This document shows, in pieces, positions 1-12,200 of a stretch of 64,000 nucleotides of DNA. The notes beneath the pieces were generated by a model, which was given only the letters and a program-made list of their open reading frames with translations, had not been told where the DNA came from and did not search any database. The number at the start of each line of letters is the position of its first letter. Position 1 is the stretch's first letter. The stretch comes from Daphnia carinata (Eukaryota; Arthropoda; Branchiopoda; Diplostraca; Daphniidae): assembly GCF_022539665.2 (NCBI RefSeq), contig NC_081336.1:9524778-9588777 (forward strand), written 5' to 3'. The position numbers and the translations under genes were made by a program.

Positions 1-904
1 TTTTCTCTTTGGAAAAGAATTTCATTTCATTTCAAGCTTCTAGCAAAACTGTAATGGAACTGATACAGGAAAACAATCAGTGCAGTTAAGAGCCTGGGTA
101 AACGTTGGAAAAATAATAATTAATAAAAAAAATCTCGAATGATGAAAAAAAAGGCGGTAAACGCGAAAAACAAAACAAAAAATGAGTCAAAAACAGCAAA
201 CCAGACGTGGGATTGGGTCCTGTTGTAAATCTATTGGTGTGAGAAAATTAAGCAAAGAGAGCAAAGCCATGATTATCCCTAGCTAATATGTAAAAGAGGA
301 AACGATATAATATTCGAGCATATGCAGATGTGAAATACTAAAAATCAGCGTTTCGGTTGAACAAATTTTCGTCGTCAACTAAAGGACAAACAAGAAATCG
401 TTGTAGGCCTATTTGAGAGAGCCAACTGGGAGCATAAACGATTAACAGTTCCGCTAGTCAAATTAAAAAAGAATATTCAACGTGAAAATAATACGAACGT
501 CAAACTCGACCGTTAAATCTGTTCTTGCCAGCTTGTAGTAATGTTGCAACCACAACAGAAAAAGAACTAAACAAAACATCGAAAAATGCTATCTCAAGGA
601 TTGTTAGGTACAGACATGAAAGAACAATGACACAATAAAATGAATCACCATGGCCTCATCAGATCAGTCAAATCAAGATCAGGCCTCAGTCAGATTTGTC
701 AAAATTTCAAGGTGTATAGTTCACATGAACAGTACAGCCATTTAATAATTCAAGTATTGAAATGATTTTTTTAAATCCCCATATTATAGACTGTCAATCT
801 CTAACCATTTGTTTCGGCAAATTATCTGCTTATATACAGTCGAACTCAAGATTTTAAAAAGGGCAGACATCTACCGGGAAAACGCGAAAATAGCACTTTT
901 CTTG

Positions 905-1185
905 GAGTGACCTTCAAAAGTTTGGGGAAACAAAAGGCGAAAAATTAATCAAATGAAGTCGGCAAGAAAGACTTCTTCAAACGATTCTGCAAAACCGTCT
1001 GATGATCGGGAAAACAGCTAAGCCTCCCCCATTTCTAACTAAAACGAAAAATGAATCAAATGAAATCGGCAACAAATTGAGACAGTTATTCAAACGATTT
1101 TGCCAAGCCATCATTAGATGGCTTGGCGAAGAAAATTAGATTGGGAAAACAGTTCATCTTTCCCCATTTCAAACTAAAACACAGG
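905..1185. repeat. Two-unit imperfect tandem repeat
   Basis: Two adjacent units of about 130 bp share the same order of words: an AAT(G)AATCAAATGAA(G/A)TCGGCAA block, then TTCAAACGATT(C/T)TGC, then GGGAAAACAG, then CCCCATTTC(T/A)AACTAAAAC. The second unit contains an extra 26-bp palindrome absent from the first. No coding potential is evident. Confidence 0.65.
1102..1127. repeat. Perfect 11-bp-stem hairpin
   Basis: The arms gccaagccatc (1102-1112) and gatggcttggc (1117-1127) are exact reverse complements around the loop atta. The hairpin sits inside the second unit of a local tandem repeat, at the place where the first unit has unrelated sequence. Confidence 0.85.
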
Positions 1186-2368
1186 ACGCTTGCAATGTGG
1201 GTCAGTTCGAGCAATGCCATGCCAACAATACCCACCCTAGCTCTATGACGTCATCGAAGAAGAAATGGCGCGAAAAATGGCGAAATGTGGCCAGAAAACA
1301 ATAGACTGGAATGTAAGGCCGACCATGCATTGGCGAAAAAAAAAGGATTCTGTGCAGCTCTTAACTCATTTGAAGGATCTCTCATAAATCAATAGGAAAA
1401 AAAACGAAAACGGTTGCAATTTTGAAAATATCACAGCCAAACGACTTTTGGAGGGAGGGGTTGAAAATTTAGGCGCTTCTGAAATGTCGAAGTGCGCTGA
1501 TACATGCAAAACGAAAGCAAAAGAAAACAAAAAACTGACCTGGAAATGGAGCAGGGAACTCTTCCGCTTTGAATTGCATTCATACGCAGCAAAGCCATCG
1601 ATGAACTATCTTGCTTACAGTGCGCGATTGGGTAGTGGTTGCTGCATTCCCGTCGATGGCGCCAAATGATCCTCAATCAGCTGGCCGTCTTGCCATGGCC
1701 ATTTTTCTTCTTTCTCTATAGTCAGTCCTGCACTTAAGGATGCACTACATGAATAAGCTCCAGTCTACAGATAGTTTAGCAGCAATGCATCCAGGTGGTC
1801 CACTGCCTCAATTTGCACTAGTTCCATCATCTGATTTGAACACTTAATTATTGCAGACAAATGTGGTTGAACCGTCTTACTCTCCACACAAAAGTGAGTG
1901 GAGTCGACACGTAACACGTCCTTTGTGGATGCCAGTTAAAATGGCAATGAGACTGATGTGTTGGTGAGCACAATTTGGCTCTTTTTTTTACCCCCACCCC
2001 AACTACCAGACAGCATTGCCAACTCACACTATGAACAAAACAAAACAGTTATTCTGAAAAAATGGCAATCGAAATATGAAATGTATCATTGAATTTCATA
2101 TTGTGAATTGAATTTAAAAATTTGAGGTCAGATTTTGCAGCTGATGACTTTTGAAGATATCAACAACAAACAGCGTTGCATTGGCCACACCAATGTTACT
2201 TATCAGAGTTCTGTATTCAGAAGAATCGATTACTAGGAAATAGAGACTAAAAATAATGAATGCAAGAAGAAAACATAATTTCATTATGCTCCCTTTCCAG
2301 CACGAATTTTAATCCTAAAAAGAAATAGCGATGGCAAAAATATGGGTCGGAATTAAACAGAATGAGAT

Positions 2369-5300
2369 TCACATAGGTGCAGTTGGTAGCATGGCCAGGT
2401 AATTGCTATCTGCAAGACTTTCTGTAGGAGACAGTGGCGGATGCCCTCCTCCCACGGTATTCGAATCCTTCTTGACAAACGCCGTGTGCGGGGGTGTGTT
2501 AATTTCTGTACTCGTGTTGACGTAATTCGTCAAACTCAGTTGTGGGTACAATTTAGGAGGATGACTACGTGGAGGAGAAACGGCCGTAGTCGCCTGACCC
2601 TCAGTACTCGTCATCTTCAAATAGTCAGGCATCGTGTCTGACGTCGAAGTCGGATCAATTTCCGTATTCATTTGCAGGTAATTGTTCGTTTCTTCAACGT
2701 CATCCGTACCGGCAAAACGTTGGCGGATGATCGGATCCACCATTTGGCCAATGATCCGCTCCAATTGGCTAAACGTTGCTCTTTCTTCTGGATTGTGCTT
2801 CCAGCAATCGGCCATGATGTTCCCAATTGCTTCAGGTGCTTGTTCCGGTGTCTCCATACGATCGCCACGTTGCAAGTAACGAATCAAATCCGCCAATTCG
2901 TTCACCTCTGCCCCATAAAAATGTTTACATTAACCCTTTAATGTTTAAGGTTTAAATGATTAAGAGTGAACGAATTGATACCTGGATAAGGTTGTTTACT
3001 GAGGGAAAACAATTCCCAGATGGTAACACCGAAGGACCAGACATCGGACTGGGAAGAAAAGACTCGATCGATCAACGATTCAATGGCCATCCACTTAACT
3101 GGAAGAGCCTCCTGTCCTTGTTTCTGGTAGTTGCAATTCTTATAAACTTGACGAGATAATCCGAAATCGGCTATTTTCACCACGTTGTCATCGGCCAGAA
3201 GAACATTACGAGCCGCTAAATCCCCATGCAACACCTTTTACAGATTATCACATAAATATTCTTATTTTATAAAATCCCCTTTTGTATATTTAACAATAAA
3301 AACCTTTCGTTTAGTCAGATAGTTCATTCCACAAGCGATTTGATACGACCATTCAATCAAATCGTGAGTGCATACGACAGGGCTGCGAGATGTTTCTTTT
3401 TTCGTGCTATTGGGTAACCAATAGCGAGCCTTAGAATCTGCATTATTATCACTAGAAGCTGGATCAGCTGAAGTCCCGTTGGGAATATTCTCGCCAGGTA
3501 ATCCCAAGTCCATGTTGTGAATATTTTGGACCAATTGAGGGATGAACTGTGACCCTGCTTTCCTGCAATTATTTTTTGAATATCAAAGCAACGTTTCTAT
3601 TTATCTTTTGTTGAGTGATTACCGTTGACAGTGAGGTGAGGGTTCATGTTCATGCAATTCGCTTACAAAATGGCGCCGATTGGTCATCAAAAAGTCTTGC
3701 AAATTGCCGTAGGCGCAAAATTCCACTATGACCATCAGCTCGCCTTTGATCAGATTTTTGGTACAGGCACCCAGGAGACTCACAACATTCATATGAAATC
3801 CCAGATGGATCAGGATTTTGAGCTCTGATGCCAGCGAAGTCAGCCCTGTATTGTCCAGTTGGGATTTGACCATTTTGACAGCCACGTTCGTATTGCCTGG
3901 ACCCATGCCAACAGCTTTCGCTTGAACCACCCGACCGAATTGGCCAGCACCTAATTGCTTCCCTGTTTTCAGTAAACTACTTGTAGAATAATTGCCTTTT
4001 CACCTATTTTTAAATGGATTACCAAGGACGAGATGATTAGCAGGAAATTCGTATTTGTTGTCGTAAGGTAAAAGATCCAGTTGTTCTTCCAGTGGTGAAT
4101 TAGGATTAATCCTTTCCAAATTGCCTTCGAGCAACTTTAAACGATTGTTGATCAATTCCTGATAGAGTTGCTGTTTCCAATCGAAATTAATTGATTAAAA
4201 AGCTACGAATAAAATGATAAACTATATATGTTTAACTACCTTTTGTTTGTACGAGGTTTTGATGAAAAAGACAACTGCGATGATGGCAGCAATAATGATG
4301 GCCACAACGATGGCGATTGCAGCGATGATTCCTCCGTGCAGGCCGTGCACTGTAACGTGAAAATACTTTTCTCTCGATCCTTTCCAATTGCTGAATCTGC
4401 ATATGTACGTCGCGTCGGCACTGGCGTAATAAATGACGAGGACGCTGTTACGTCCATCCTCAGTTGTGTTTATGTCGTGATATTTGGTCCGCCCGTCATC
4501 AGAGATTTCTTCCAATGGTTTGTTTTCCTGCAAAGTCAAGGGATAAATGAAACTTTTGTTTCTTTGAGATTCAATGAATAAATCATACAATCCTCATGAA
4601 CCATTGGACTTTAGGCTTAGGAAATGCGGCAGTGTCTCCACATTCGAGCGACGTTTCGTATCCCCGTTGAACGTCTTTTTGTTCGTCCTCCGGTGATTTT
4701 AAATTTGGTGCCTTTGAACCTAATGTACATTTACTTAATACATAAACCGACACAATATTGGATCTGTCACTAGTGCATACTCAACACATCGACCGTGGTA
4801 TTGCTGACTGGAATGTTCAAATTGTTGGCGTCGTAGCATTGGTAAATGCCTGAAGCTTCCATCGGAATGTTGAGCCAAGAAAGTCGATGGACTTGGAACG
4901 TGCCTAAAGGTGGTGGATATTCCTGGTCACTGGTTTCGTTCTCGAATGGCGTCAAATAACCTATCCCCTCTATGTAAATGGAAAAATTGGGATGCGCGAG
5001 TAGTGTCATCTAGCGGTGAAAATAAACGAAACTTCAAATTTGGAGAGACAGGCCGAACCTGCGGGAAGGTGAGTAGCATTGATTTCCATCAATGAATGAA
5101 TCGTTTGATTAGGTTTCAGTGTAGCAGGTAACCAACGCCAGGCTAGATCCATTGCGTCTTTGTTTTTACTCCGACATGTTAAAGTAACACGATCTCCTTC
5201 AACGATTGGAGTTGATGCGTCGGTATTCTTTAATACTTGTACCCCTGCGTATGTGAACAACTAACATTAATCCAAAGTTTTTCCTTTAGATTTGCTTAAT

Positions 5301-6815
5301 ATACCTTGAATCTTAATTTTGAATTTGGCAGATGTACTTTTCTTGTTTGAATGAGGCCATGTGGCCTCGCACTGATGTTGACCTTTCATCTCCCATGAAT
5401 CGACGACTTTGATCCTGAATCCTTCAAAAGGATCATAGGTCCAATCACTGTTTGGATCATTAGGGTCGGATGAAGACGCAATCACCTATCGACAATGGTA
5501 CGTTTTCGTAATTAAAAACAATAATTGATCTATTAAAAAAAAAACATATAAATTTGATTGGCTGTGGTTAGTTACTTTAATGTCGTCATCGAATTTCTTG
5601 AGGATGACGTTAACGGACGGATGGGTGGGACCACAGCCGACTTTGACATTCGTTTCGGAATAATGTCCAATTACTCGGAGATCTTTATTGGGTCCTACCG
5701 GTTGCAGAGCAGGTGGAAGGATCAGTTTTTCGGGATCTGCAAATAGAAAAGTAAATAACCATTCCTTTCGTTTTTAGCTATTTGTCAGACCTTCAACATA
5801 AACAAACTGACGATATCTAATATCATTATAATCGTCTTTATTATGGCAAGTGTAATAGCCCGTGTCCAAATAACTGGCGTCTTTGACAGTGAGAATAGAT
5901 GTCGACGAGTAATCGTTGAATTCAACAGATTTGGACCACCGATATTTTGGTGGTATAACCTGTAAAATATTAATAGTTAATAACGACTAATCGAACAAGC
6001 ATATGGTTAATGAACAATTAATTACCATTTCTCGCACATAATAGGAATCCTCATCTACCCTGTGGGGTCCAAGCCATTCAACTTGGCCAAACTCATCACC
6101 TTCGCAGGATAAATTGAATGCCGATCCGGCTCGGAAAATGTGTTGAATGGCAGATTCCGCAGCCGGGGATCGACGCATTCCATGGAATCCATCTGCAACA
6201 TCATTCACAGCTGCAAAACACAAATTTTGGGGTATATTTTATTCTCCTTTATTTTCCTCGGATTTCACAGGAGAAAAGACTTACTCGAGACGGACAAAGT
6301 GGTGTTGCTCGTCGGATGTCTGGCGTTGTTGGCGTCTCGGCATTGATAAATACCAGTAGCCTCTGCTGGGACGCTCTTCCATCGGATGCGACTGACGACG
6401 TATGACATAGAACGTGTAGCGGAATCTTCAACGCTGGTGAAGATTTCAACAGCCCCTGCAAGAAAGAAAGCACACCAAGTGGACACATGCCAATGAATAA
6501 GTTTTTATAACACGACAAACCTGGAGGTAGGCGAGCATGCTGAAGATCAATGATTGCTCCATTGGCTATCCAACGCCACTGTATAAGTACAGGCAATCCA
6601 ACTTTGTGCTCCGCGCGGCAAATGATCTCGAGAGGATTGCCCAGCGGAATTTGACGGGCTAATGGCCTCACGTAGACACCTGCTTTTTAAGATTGGGCCC
6701 AAGTTACATAAATAAAAATCAAACGAAAAATTTAAAGTAATATGATTTCACCAAGGAGTGGCCGGCAGATGCCCAACAAGATGATGAAATGCACTGAATG
6801 AAATTGAGGGAACAT
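2369..6815 (-). CDS. Pvr: PDGF/VEGF receptor-like receptor tyrosine kinase (Pvr-type)
   Basis: Single-pass receptor tyrosine kinase acting at the plasma membrane, expected to bind PDGF/VEGF-like ligands. The first coding exon (6752-6815) encodes a hydrophobic signal peptide beginning [15 protein letters not shown] and ends in phase 1, which joins cleanly to the next exon. Several immunoglobulin-like modules follow (about 6680-4600), with repeated ATGIYQC / ASGIYQC cysteine motifs. A membrane helix rich in Ile and Ala lies at about 4261-4339. The kinase domain (about 3990-2660) has the glycine loop [10 protein letters not shown], the VAVK lysine, HGDLAARN as catalytic loop and DFGLSR. A long insert between the hinge and the catalytic loop is typical of the split kinases of the PDGFR/VEGFR class. 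The C-tail has three YLxM motifs. An apparent stop near 5006-5009 is intronic: a donor after LPA and an acceptor before the GIGYLTPF segment restore phase. The exact ortholog is inferred. Confidence 0.88.
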
Positions 6816-9254
6816 TTCTTTGACAGCTGATGGAAGGTCAGACTTCAGTTGCTTGACCTGATAAACTCACTGTCACTAAAATAGTTTGCAATAAAATGAG
6901 ACATCAGAATGCTGAATGATTACTGCAGCATCAATTAACCGTTTAGCTAATCTGACTGACTTTTCAAAATAAAGGTCCCACCTAGAAAGTTCAGTTGATT
7001 CCTTTGAGATGTACTTTTCTGAAGCTGATCAACTGATCGTGGTTCACGATTAGATTGCATTTGGTAATGTTCGTCGACCACAAGTTGGTAAAATACGCGG
7101 CCGGAAGCATATGCAGTACCATTTCCGTTGTACATCGGTTTCCGTTTGATTCTACTTGTCTGAAAAAGTAACTACGACATCTGAATCATTACCAAAGTCT
7201 CAAAAATTAAGCATTTTCGTAACATGCAAGTTCACTCGAAAGAGCTGTTTTTGGTCAATCATTGGAAAAAGAATAAAGTAAAATAAATGTGCACTTAAAG
7301 CTTAAAGAATAGCGCGCTAAACGCAGCAGACGACAAACAGAATATTAAATCCCACTGTTTTGCGCGTAACATCACAAAAATACGCCATCTGGCGAATAAT
7401 TTCACAACTAAAAATCCCACCATCTAACGGAACTTTTCATAACAATAAAAATAAAAGAAAGTGACTACTTACGAGACCAGAAAGCGATTTGGGTTTCGGC
7501 AAACAACAGGAAGACAACTTGTTGCTATGTGATTACCTAATCAAATGAATCGAAAATTCTGTCGTGATTTGTCATTTTTAAGCTGCACTGCCATATCATT
7601 AATATTATCTTCAACAAAAATACTGTTGAAGGACGCCAATATTCGTGAAGAAAATCGAATAGATTCACAACAGCCAAAGAGGGAAAAAAAAAAGGTTGGC
7701 CTAGACTTTCATTTCCGTATAGATGTGTGTCGTTTGTTGCACAAAAGGCTCAGCATGTAGTCCACCCTGGCAGTGAAAAACAAATCCGCCTGCAACATAC
7801 ATATGTTTTCAGGCTTGTTTTTCTTTTTTAAAAAAATTCAGCTATTCGTGGTGGCCAAAATGGAAGAGGAAATGGTAAATGATGTCATCTCTTTTTGGTG
7901 AAATCATCCCAGTCGTTTTTCTCTCATTTCTTTTTTGGCGTGTTGACCGACCTCTAGCAGACGAATTTTGATTTGAAAAATATGTTTCACTGGTCGTAAA
8001 AAAAAACAATGTCTGCGATGATTCCACTTTGTGCTGGCCGCTCTAAAGAATAAATTTAAAGTATTAGTCATTGTAATCTTTCCTATTTCTAGAAAATTAA
8101 AAATCATTTTACCAGCGCAATTAATTTCAGTTGTGTCACAATTATTAGGATCGTACATCCTTTTAAAAAGAATCGAACCAAATAAAAAAAAACCCAGTTT
8201 GAAACAAAATTGTTTTGATTAAGGAAACGATTGACGTTATGAATAAGGAAATGAAGTTCGATAAACGTAGCCCGAGGGCGTGCTTCATACCTTTTACGGT
8301 AAACGAGCAGTTGTAGAAGGAAAGAGAGAGCGACCGATATCTGTTCAAAAGGGAATGGCGTTAGAGAGAGAAAGAGAAACGAAATACCTTGTCGGAATAT
8401 CTAGTGTTAATATGCACCTTCCAGCTCTAGAGAAGGACGTTTGTTTAAATAAAACCAACAACGTAGCCTTCAGCTGTTCTTACGCACACACCCACAGAGC
8501 ATCATCTACGAATAGGATATAGTAATCATTTAAAAAAAAAATGAATAAATATTTACCATATTCTTTTTTATCGATGTCCTTATAACTGGTTTTCGGCTGC
8601 ATTTATAAATAAATGAAGGAACACGAATGACCTTGCCAAAAAAAAAAAATCCCTTTTCGTGATGTCAATAAATACGCATTTAATAGCGATCATTGAATAA
8701 GGAAGTAAGAGCCATCGATTGAAGCATTGAGCACGCCTTCTTTTACATGGCTAAAAGTAAAACGTGTTTTCGTTCACAGCAAATTCCTCTTTTCGGAATA
8801 TTTCGTGCTTGTGTGTGTGTGTGTCCCGGGCTTTCTTTAGCTGTACACAGCTGGATGATGCTGCTGGGCGCTACTATCTTTGGCACTGGCTCATTTCTTT
8901 TCGAGGCTGCGACGATATAGGAAGAGAGCCAGCCATTTATTCCCGCAATAGCTTTTCTCGCTGCTGCACAAACAGTCTTGCTTTCACTCCTGTCCGGCAA
9001 GCCCCTTTTGTTTCTTCGTGTGTGTGTGTTTCTCTCATTTCACTCCGTGTGTTTTCAATTGATGTCGCATTCACGCGCAAAGTGACGTTTCTACTTCGAC
9101 AAAGTTTGTTTTCGAGTTTGTCCTAGTTGTTCCCGGCAAGAAGAGGCCTCTTTTATTCTGTAATAGGCAACAAGTCATTAAAAAGAAAAGCATTTGATGC
9201 ACCTTAGGGCGAATTGGTGCGGCTCAAAAAAGGGATTTAGCGACACGTTTGGCC
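6816..9254. other. Intergenic region between two divergent genes
   Basis: This holds the upstream regions of the minus-strand receptor kinase and the plus-strand ubiquitin ligase. It contains several A/T tracts, a (GT)n microsatellite near 8810-8823 and a second one near 9020-9030, and a GAGAGA-rich patch near 8320-8380. Two copies of a CCATCT(G/A) motif lie at about 7384 and 7430. I see no convincing gene. The ORF at 6947-7135 (minus) has no recognisable domain, though a 5' UTR exon of the receptor could lie here. Confidence 0.55.
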
Positions 9255-12200
9255 ATGTCTTGTTCGTATTCAGCTGGATCGGCTTCGAGTAGCAGCGATG
9301 GCCAGCAATTGGGAGCGCGACCTAAAATTGGACGTCAACACGTTCAACAGCAAATGAAACCGGTCAGTCGTTCGTCAGCCGGACAACAGAGGACCACCAC
9401 CACGGCCGCCGATTCCAAACAGAATAAGGAATGGAATTCAAACTGGAATTCCATTCTTTCGGCTCAGGTCAGTTGATGCGCAATTTCTTTGCTGCTAGTG
9501 CCTCTCGTATCTTTTCAATCTTATCCATTTCAATCAACAAAAAAAGGGAAGGGAAAAAACTCGTTCCATCCAGTTGTAGAAACTCCAAAAAATCACTTCA
9601 TGATAAATGGTCGACATCTTCATTCCAAATCTCTTAAGTTATTTCACCTAGAGATAAGAAACACAAAAAATATGTTAATTAAATTGGACACGTTGCCAAG
9701 CCTAAGCCTAAGGCTGAAAATAAAAGATGCGTTTGCCAATAAAATGGAGGAGAAAAAATGGAGGGAGGCTGACCCGATGTGAATTCTGTTATTTTGCAGG
9801 TAAATGAAAAGAGGCCAATCGATGCAAGTGATCATCAGCACGAGAAGGTGCGAATTAAGAACATCAATGGGCAGCCTCCCTCAGCAAACGCACAGTCCAA
9901 TGGATGGCCGTCGGTGAGTCGAGGTTTCTCCGATCCCAGTTTGGCCGTCGTCCAACAACCGGTCCCGACAGCCACTTGTCGGCAAAAGTCGCCTGAATTA
10001 TTTCATTCGCATCACTATCACGCGCGACGTCAACGCGATCGCCAGCAAACCAACAGCCGGTCCAATAGCGCCGCAGATCTCTCCGTCCAGTCCAGCATCA
10101 ATCTCAGCCCGCCATCCAGCAACGCCTCCTCACTCAACAACATCAGTAAAGTAAGTCACATTAACCTTTAACTTAAAAATAATAAAATTAGGAATTATTT
10201 GATATTTTTTAATGCAATAGGTCAGTGGGTCAATATTTTGCATTTTTAGCAAAAGTTGCAGTTTTTCATTTAGGAGAGAAAATTCACAAAGTGGTCCGTT
10301 CAGTTTTCACTCCGTTTTCCTTTTTATCGGTTGAAAACAAAAACACAAACCTTAAACAGTCACAAATTCGTACATGGGTGTTCCACATTTGCAAAACAAA
10401 AACAAAAAAAAAAACCTTTCCACGTCCATTAAACGTTCTATTAAAGCAAAACTGGTCGACTTTCGATAAACGGCTGGTGGTCTGAAAATAGAACTTCAGC
10501 TGGACTTGCATCATACAAGCCATTAAACAATGCGCTCGTCTTTATAATAATAGATCAAATTCTTTAATTATATTACCTTGTTTTCTTTGCAGGATTCGAG
10601 CAGTGGAGGTGGAGGCATTTCGAGCATTTGGGCTCGTTGGTTCCGACGCAATAACAACCGAACGTCATCATCCATTCGTCCGTTCTCATCGTCCTACGGT
10701 GGCGGCGCTGGAAGTCGTTCGCACAGCGTCGAAAATAGTCCGGTCGTCAGTCGGCGACATCGTCCCATGACGGGCTCCAGCGGCCAATTGGCCGCCAACA
10801 GCGACAACAGCGATTCGCTCAGCACAAACAGTTTCTCCTTCATCCGCCCGACGGGCAGTCAGAAGAACATCGATCCAGCGTTGACTCTAAGAAGGAAATA
10901 CGGATTAATGGCGTGCAGCAATGAATCGACGGACAAGATGGGCACAACAACAACAACCAACCACAACAACAACATCGAAGGGGACGCAATCAGGGCCATG
11001 CGGACGCGATGGGAATCGCAGATGAGACACATGGACGTGCGGAATGAAGCGGATGAGAAATGCGTCAGGCCGTCGCATCCGCCAGTCAATTCGACGATGA
11101 GGAAAAAGAGGCCGGCACCTCAACCGCCTTCGGCTCATCGAAGATCGACGTCCTCTCGTCATTCCACCGGAAGCATCCACACCACCTCCGCTGGATTCAT
11201 TCACGTCCCGGGTAAAAGGAAAGCCCCTTCTCCTCCGGATCATCAGCCTACGCCTGTACAGTTCAACATCGTCGTCCCTCCACCTACTCCTCCGGCCAAC
11301 GGCAATTTACCGGATCTGATGGACTCGTCCGGTCCTCCTCCGAACGCAGCGTCACCTACGGGAGAAGCCAAATGGAACAACGACCTCAATTGCAATTTGC
11401 TGTTGGACGAGATGAACAAAGTGAAAGTGTTTCGATACCATCAGAACAAGATCAACAACGGAGAGCAAGAGAACAAGGCCGACTGTCCGCACAACGACAT
11501 TTTGAAATTGGAGGGCGGAGTTTTGCGTCCGCTCGAACCATCAGGAAACAAGACAAACGAGCCAACAACATCCGCATCGACCATCGATTCCAATCACCGG
11601 GGTATGATGACCCTCCCTTTAAAGCCTTGGTACAAACGAGGCCGGAATGGCAGCAGCAGCAGCCAATTACATCATCATCCTTCATCGGCCAACGCATCGT
11701 CACGATCTAAATGGAAAGATGCAGCTCTATTACATCCGCCAGTTGCAGATGAATGCAGCAGCAACAGTTGGGCTATGGGCTTGTTAGCCAATCATCATCC
11801 ACCACCTTCGGACTCGACGTTGCTAAACACGATGCGATCGAATTATTCATCGACCGTGAGTCCGGGTGGATCGACGCGAAGTGAAGGATCTTCCTCGCTG
11901 TGCAGCGACGGGAGCAAAGGCAAACAACAACGCAAATCGTTGCTAGTCAACATCAGCCAGCTGGACCGCGAAGCGACGGAAATCATCCAGCGTGAGCGGG
12001 CCAGAGAGTCTCAACGCAAGCGCATGGCAGACGAGAAATTCTATTGTCATCACGGCGAGGAGGCGACGGCCCATTTGGCAAGCGTTCCAGACATAGCTGA
12101 AGAGCCGGCCGCGAGTCGTCCGGCCGAAGAAAAGGGAACGAGGCAGTTGATTAACATGTTCAACTCTTTGACTGACGCGACGTCTATCAATAGCCAACAG

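Larger units (their letters stand above)
1..2368. other. Non-coding flank downstream of the receptor kinase gene
   Basis: I see no convincing gene here; short open frames around 1431-1676 occur on both strands and look like chance. The stretch nearest 2368 should contain the 3' UTR of the minus-strand receptor kinase. It also holds a two-unit repeat (about 905-1185) and a perfect hairpin (1102-1127), listed separately. Confidence 0.6.

Noticed and set aside
4990-5100. Apparent frameshift and stop between two Ig-encoding frames of the receptor
   Set aside because: A donor after the LPA codons and a strong acceptor (TTTTTCCATTTACATAG) give an intron that restores phase.
8764-9126. 120-codon plus-strand ORF with many Cys and Ser
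   Set aside because: Driven by GT repeats and T-rich sequence just upstream of the ubiquitin ligase start; no domain.
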